Notes under the pieces: model-generated
Told to the model about the DNA's origin: nothing
Seen by the model: the letters and a program-made list of their open reading frames with translations, nothing else
Database searches by the model: none
In this document: piece by piece, positions 60,033 through 64,000 of the stretch
How positions within the stretch are numbered: position 1 is the first letter of the stretch
Layout of the letters: each line of letters begins with the position of its first letter
Position numbers and translations under genes: made by a program
Origin: an uncultured Clostridia bacterium
Lineage (GTDB): Bacteria; Bacillota; Clostridia; Peptostreptococcales; Anaerovoracaceae
Assembly: GCA_934271235.1 (NCBI GenBank)
Contig: CAKQQT010000012.1
Location: 17,416-81,415 of the forward strand
Direction of reading: 5' to 3'
Length of the DNA stretch: 64,000 bases

Positions 60033-61775
60033 ATGAAAGAACAAAGCCCGGTTGGGCGTATTTGGGAGCTGGGTGAGCAGGAACACGGCAAACTCATCAC
60101 AGCCGTTATCCTTGCCGTGCTCGGCGTCATCTGCGGCATGGTGCCGTATTTCGCGGCAGCGAAGATGATCGTCCTGCTGCTGGCAGGCGAAAAGGCTGCG
60201 GCAGCCTATCTGCCATGGCTCTTGGCGGCATTGGCAGGTTTTCTTGCCCGCACCGTTTTTTACAACGGCGCACTGGGCATTTCACATAAAGCAACCTTTG
60301 GCATTTTGAAGACCATCCGCGAGATGCTGCTTGCCAAACTGCCGCGTCTGCCGCTTGGCACTGTCATGGATACCTCGAGCGGCAAGCTCAAGGAGACCAT
60401 CGTAGACCAGGTCGCAGGCATGGAAACGACGCTGGCGCATCTTTTCCCGGAAATGACCGCGAATGTCGCAGCTCCGCTGCTGATGGTCATTTACCTCTTC
60501 GTCCTCGACTGGCGTCTGGCGCTCCTGTCGCTGGCGGTCTTCCCGATCGCTTTTGTCTTTATGATGATGGTGATGGGCAATTACGCCAAGGACTATGAGG
60601 GCGCGGTCAAGGCCACCAACGAAATGAGCGGTACCATGATCGAATACATCAACGGCATTGAGGTGATCAAGGCGTTCAATCAGGGCAAGCAGTCCTATAC
60701 GCGCTTGATCGATAAAGTACGTGCCAACGCACAATATTACTACGACTGGATGCGGCGAAGCCAGCTCGGCATGTCCATGGCTTACGCCTTTTTCCCGGCA
60801 CAGATGCTGACCGTGCTGCCGCTGGGCTGGGTCTTCTACACCCACAGAACCTTGACTGCGGAAACCTTTATCACCGTGATCATTCTCGCCCTCGGTATGG
60901 CAGCCCCGATCGTCGCGGCTTTTAACTTTGTCGATACGCTGGCGCAGGTGAACACGACGGTCGCGCAGGTCGATGAGATCCTCAAGGCAGAAGAACAGGA
61001 ACATGCTGCGGAGAATGTTGCCTTTGCAGATCACAACCTTGAAGTCAAGGACGTTTTCTTCGGCTATCATGCGGAGCAGGAGATCCTCCATGGCGTGAGC
61101 CTTTCCATTCCGCAGAACAGCATGACCGCGCTGGTCGGTCCGTCCGGTTCCGGTAAATCGACGCTGGCCAAGCTGATCACCGGTTTCTGGGACGTCAGCC
61201 GCGGCACGATCACCATGGGCGGACATGATCTCAAAGAGATCCCGCTGGCGCAGCTTTACGATCAGGTCGCGTTTGTTTCGCAGGATAATTATCTGTTCGA
61301 TGATACCGTCCGCGAAAACATCCGGATGGGACGCATGGACGCTTCGGATGCGGAAGTGGAAGCGGCCGCGCATGCGGCCGGATGCGACAGCTTTATCGCA
61401 GAACTTGCGGGCGGCTATGATACGATGGTCGGCGGAGGCGGCGCGCACCTTTCCGGCGGAGAACGGCAGCGGATCGCGATCGCCCGCGCGATGCTCAAGA
61501 ACGCGCCGATCGTCATCCTCGATGAAGCAACCGCCTATATCGATCCGGAAAACGAGGCGGTGATCCAAAAGGCGGTCAACGCGCTGGTCAAGGATAAGAC
61601 CGTCATCGTCATCGCCCACCGGCTGTCTACCATTACCGATGCAGACTGCATCGCCGTAGTCAATGACGGACGCATCGAGGCACAGGGAAAACACGAAGAC
61701 CTGCTCGCGGACTGCGCGCTTTATCGCGAAATGTGGCAGGCACATATCGGAGCAAAGGATGGTGACATAGCATGA
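60033..61775 (+). CDS. ABC half-transporter (pair 4, first subunit)
   Basis: A 580-residue half-transporter. Six membrane helices (about 20-310) precede an ATPase domain with Walker A GPSGSGKST, signature LSGGERQR, Walker B IVILDEATAYIDPENE and H-loop IAHRLST; all catalytic residues are present. AAGGAGGGATC precedes the ATG. It is homologous to the first subunit of pair 3. The family resembles siderophore-type ABC pairs, so iron chelate or lipid-like substrates are possible. Confidence 0.88.
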   Translation: MKEQSPVGRIWELGEQEHGKLITAVILAVLGVICGMVPYFAAAKMIVLLLAGEKAAAAYLPWLLAALAGFLARTVFYNGALGISHKATFGILKTIREMLLAKLPRLPLGTVMDTSSGKLKETIVDQVAGMETTLAHLFPEMTANVAAPLLMVIYLFVLDWRLALLSLAVFPIAFVFMMMVMGNYAKDYEGAVKATNEMSGTMIEYINGIEVIKAFNQGKQSYTRLIDKVRANAQYYYDWMRRSQLGMSMAYAFFPAQMLTVLPLGWVFYTHRTLTAETFITVIILALGMAAPIVAAFNFVDTLAQVNTTVAQVDEILKAEEQEHAAENVAFADHNLEVKDVFFGYHAEQEILHGVSLSIPQNSMTALVGPSGSGKSTLAKLITGFWDVSRGTITMGGHDLKEIPLAQLYDQVAFVSQDNYLFDDTVRENIRMGRMDASDAEVEAAAHAAGCDSFIAELAGGYDTMVGGGGAHLSGGERQRIAIARAMLKNAPIVILDEATAYIDPENEAVIQKAVNALVKDKTVIVIAHRLSTITDADCIAVVNDGRIEAQGKHEDLLADCALYREMWQAHIGAKDGDIA

Positions 61776-63502
61776 TAGAGGCATTCCGCAAGATCTGGCA
61801 GTTTGCCGGAGCAGAAAAAAAGAATATCAACAAATCCGTCGCGGTCGGCTTTCTCAACGCTGCGCTGCAGATGTTCCAGGTCGCGGCGATCTACTTTGTC
61901 GTACTGGCGCTGACCGATGGCACACAAGGCGGCAGGACAGCTTGGCTGGCGCTGATCTGCGAGCTGATCAGCATCTTCGGCGGCGCGGTGAGCGCGAGCT
62001 TTTCCAAAATGCTGCAGACCCATGCCGGTTACTTCATGGCGGCAGACCGCCGCATCTCGATCGCGGATCGCTTAAAGAGCGTGCCGATGGGATTTTTCAA
62101 CGAAAACAGCCTGGGTCAGGTCTCCGGCGTCTGCACGACTGTCGTCGGCGGCATCGAGGGCATGGTACCGATGGTATTGGTCAATATCCTCGGCGGCTTG
62201 ATCACGACCGCGGTGTTTACGGTACTGATTCTACTCTTTGACTGGCGCATCGGCTTGATCGTTCTGGCAGGCATCCTCCTTTATCTGGGTGCGGTTTCCG
62301 CCATGGAGAAGAAGTCCGTCACCATTGCGGAGGATACGCAAAAGTCGCAGACTGCGCTGATCGAGGCAGTCTTGGAAGCGATCCAGGGCATGAGCGTCAT
62401 CAAGTCGTTCAATCTTACCGGAAAAGGCGATAAAAAGCTGCAGGACGCTTTGGAATACAATCGCCGCAGCAGCTTGCAGGTCGAGCAGGTACTCACGCCG
62501 TATACCGCGCTGGAAGAGGGCGTTTTGCAGGTCGCGAGCGTCGGCATGATGCTGGCAGCTGTCCTGCTTTGGATGCAGAGCAGTATGAGCATTGCCAACG
62601 CACTGATGACCTTCGTCATGTCCTTCCTGGTATTCAATCAGATCAAGGCTTTCGGCATGGGCGTTTCCATGCTGCGCATGACCGCGGCCGCCATCGACCG
62701 TACGTTAGAAACAGAAGAGATGCCGCGCATGGACGAAAACGGCAAGGCGCTTGTTCCGGAGAAACATGACATCGTTTTCGATCATGTCAACTTCTCGTAT
62801 GAGGAAAAACCGATCCTGCACGATATTTCGGTGACGCTGCCGGATAAGACTACGACTGCGGTCATCGGCCCGTCGGGCAGCGGAAAGACAACGTTCTGCA
62901 ATCTGATCGCCCGTTTCTGGGATGTCGACAGCGGCAGATGCAAGATCGGCGGTCACGATGTGCGGGATTATACCTTAGAATCTCTGATGGATCAGATCAG
63001 TGTGGTGTTCCAAAACGTTTGTCTGTTTGCGGATACGATTGAGAACAACATCAAGTTCGGCTGCCCGGACGCGACCCATGAGCAGATTGTCGAAGCCGCG
63101 AAAGCTGCCTGCTGTGACGACTTCATCGAAGCGCTGCCGGACGGTTACCGGACCGTCATCGGCGAAGGCGGCGCCAGCCTTTCCGGCGGCGAAAAGCAGC
63201 GGATCTCCATTGCCCGCGCGATGCTCAAAAACGCGCCGATCGTCATTCTGGATGAAGCGACCGCCAACGTTGACCCCGAAAACGAAGATCGCCTGCAAAA
63301 AGCCATTGAGGCTCTGACTCGCGACAAGACCATTATCATGATCGCGCATCGGCTCAAAACGGTACGCCACGCAGACCGGATCCTTGTCATCGATCACGGC
63401 CGCATTGTCCAGCAGGGCAAGCACGAAGAACTGATCGCCCAGCCTGGCATCTACGCAGACTTCGTCGGCGGCAAGAAAGAGACCGTCGGCTGGAAGCTGT
63501 GA
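61772..63502 (+). CDS. ABC half-transporter (pair 4, second subunit)
   Basis: A 576-residue half-transporter starting in an ATGA overlap with its partner. Helices occupy about 20-300. The ATPase domain has Walker A GPSGSGKTT, signature LSGGEKQR, Walker B IVILDEATANVDPENE and H-loop IAHRLKT. Both halves of this pair are catalytically complete. It resembles the second subunit of pair 3, so pairs 3 and 4 are related modules under different regulators. A terminator follows. Confidence 0.88.
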   Translation: MIEAFRKIWQFAGAEKKNINKSVAVGFLNAALQMFQVAAIYFVVLALTDGTQGGRTAWLALICELISIFGGAVSASFSKMLQTHAGYFMAADRRISIADRLKSVPMGFFNENSLGQVSGVCTTVVGGIEGMVPMVLVNILGGLITTAVFTVLILLFDWRIGLIVLAGILLYLGAVSAMEKKSVTIAEDTQKSQTALIEAVLEAIQGMSVIKSFNLTGKGDKKLQDALEYNRRSSLQVEQVLTPYTALEEGVLQVASVGMMLAAVLLWMQSSMSIANALMTFVMSFLVFNQIKAFGMGVSMLRMTAAAIDRTLETEEMPRMDENGKALVPEKHDIVFDHVNFSYEEKPILHDISVTLPDKTTTAVIGPSGSGKTTFCNLIARFWDVDSGRCKIGGHDVRDYTLESLMDQISVVFQNVCLFADTIENNIKFGCPDATHEQIVEAAKAACCDDFIEALPDGYRTVIGEGGASLSGGEKQRISIARAMLKNAPIVILDEATANVDPENEDRLQKAIEALTRDKTIIMIAHRLKTVRHADRILVIDHGRIVQQGKHEELIAQPGIYADFVGGKKETVGWKL

Positions 63503-63511
63503 GAACAACAA

Positions 63512-63573
63512 CCGCAGCCCACGAGGCCTCTCGGCTCATGCCGAGAGCGCACGCAGGGCTGCGGCTGTTTTAT
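63512..63573 (+). terminator. Terminator after ABC pair 4
   Basis: An outer stem CCGCAGCCC/GGGCTGCGG encloses an inner stem CTCTCGGC/GCCGAGAG; CTGTTTTATT follows. Confidence 0.8.
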
Positions 63574-63599
63574 TATGTAGCTTCCTGTATAATTCAAAG

Positions 63600-64000
63600 T
63601 GTAGAGAGTAAATGATTTTACAAAAATAGATACCTAAGTTAAACTGTCATTACTGACCGGCCAGTTAGCAAATGAACAGAATAAGGAAGGTATCTACAAA
63701 TGAATTCTACACGAAATAAGAAGATTGAGCAAGTAAAAGAAACAACAATGATTGTCGGCATTGATGTTGGCAGTGAAAAGCATTATTTCAGAGCTTTTAA
63801 CTGGAGAGGCATCGAGCTTACCAGAAAGCCTGTAGCGTTTTCAAACTCTATGGAGGGATTCAACAGCTTTTACAATACGATTGTGGAACTGATACAGAAA
63901 AGTGAACTTGAAGAAGCACTGGTAGGAATAGAGCCAACCGGTCACTACTGGTTTGATCTTGGTCAGTTCATGGGCGAAAAGAACATAAAGTTTGTGATGG
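63600..64000 (+). mobile_element. IS110-family element, left part, cut by the window edge
   Basis: Begins after the ABC terminator. The untranslated part before the transposase has TAGATACCT (63627-63635) and its complement AGGTATCTA (63688-63696) as inverted arms around 52 bases, with a near-palindrome ACTGACCGGCCAGT in the centre. The element is AT-rich compared with the ABC genes. The left boundary is approximate. Confidence 0.65.
63700..64000 (+). CDS. IS110 family transposase, N-terminal part
   Basis: An open frame of 100 codons that runs off the window. The DEDD/RuvC-like start is clear: MIVGIDVGSEKHYFRAFNWRG contains the first Asp (quoted also as VGIDVGSEKHYF), and LVGIEPTGHYWFDLGQF contains the conserved Glu with the PTGHYW motif. 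GGAAGG lies upstream of the ATG. It differs clearly from the broken IS110 transposase at 28729-29727, so it is a separate element. Whether it is intact cannot be judged here. Confidence 0.85.
   Translation, partial: MNSTRNKKIEQVKETTMIVGIDVGSEKHYFRAFNWRGIELTRKPVAFSNSMEGFNSFYNTIVELIQKSELEEALVGIEPTGHYWFDLGQFMGEKNIKFVM

Overview
The window looks like a chromosomal segment of a moderately GC-rich, host-associated anaerobe of the Bacillota, most likely class Clostridia. This rests on strong AGGAGG-type ribosome binding sites, consensus TTGACA-17-TATAAT promoters, a BlaI regulator with a BlaR1 remnant, MarR-controlled heterodimeric ABC exporters, a YjdF/DUF2992 gene behind a structured leader, and families common in Clostridia (DUF6323, DUF6179, DUF2812). 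No rRNA, tRNA or CRISPR array was seen. Species cannot be named from the sequence alone.

Layout. 1-2.4 kb: a MITE-like repeat and a promoter/leader repeat in front of rlmD, an rRNA methyltransferase with a 39-bp minisatellite inside its TRAM domain. 2.4-5.1 kb: decayed phage terminase, a Fic protein, and blaI with a truncated blaR1. 5.1-16.7 kb: two marR-ABC-ABC exporter operons, separated by a yjdF riboswitch-yjdF-nitroreductase unit and an NSS amino acid symporter. 16.7-18.2 kb: an AAA ATPase gene between two identical 53-bp terminators. 18.2-22.5 kb: a run of genes with internal deletions (agcS, a MATE pump, a chloramphenicol acetyltransferase, rhuM, a Dph6-like gene). 22.5-26.7 kb: a GNAT with twin operators, a Vat-type acetyltransferase, TetR and oleate hydratase. 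26.8-30.4 kb: a MITE-like repeat, an MGMT-like gene, and a gutted two-component system split by a decayed IS110 element.

30.6-41.3 kb: small membrane proteins, an SPFH protein with a ribbon-helix-helix partner, rarA behind a 120-bp tandem leader repeat, a PrcB-like protein, and three M20 amidohydrolases around a GltS-like carrier. 41.4-46.4 kb: an E2-like acyltransferase coupled to an acyl-CoA ligase, then a secreted GH25 lysozyme. 46.5-48.9 kb: a TetR-DUF6323-DUF6179 locus of unknown function with a perfect promoter/operator. 49-50.9 kb: MarR plus a MalY/PatB-type lyase sharing an operator. 50.9-52.3 kb: repeats and a (CAAG)12 tract. 52.4-54.0 kb: a HerA-like ATPase. 54.1-63.5 kb: two more ABC pairs (AraC- and TetR-controlled). 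The right edge cuts into a second IS110 transposase.

How it works together. The window is dominated by export and detoxification: eight ABC half-transporters in four pairs, a MATE remnant, a nitroreductase, acetyltransferases and many small regulators sitting on their own promoters. The strongest overall signal is the number of genes that keep both ends but lack a middle. The best candidates for undescribed biology are the promoter/leader repeat shared by rlmD and rarA, the two MITE-like families, the DUF6323-DUF6179 locus, and the His-less E2-like acyltransferase paired with an acyl-CoA ligase.
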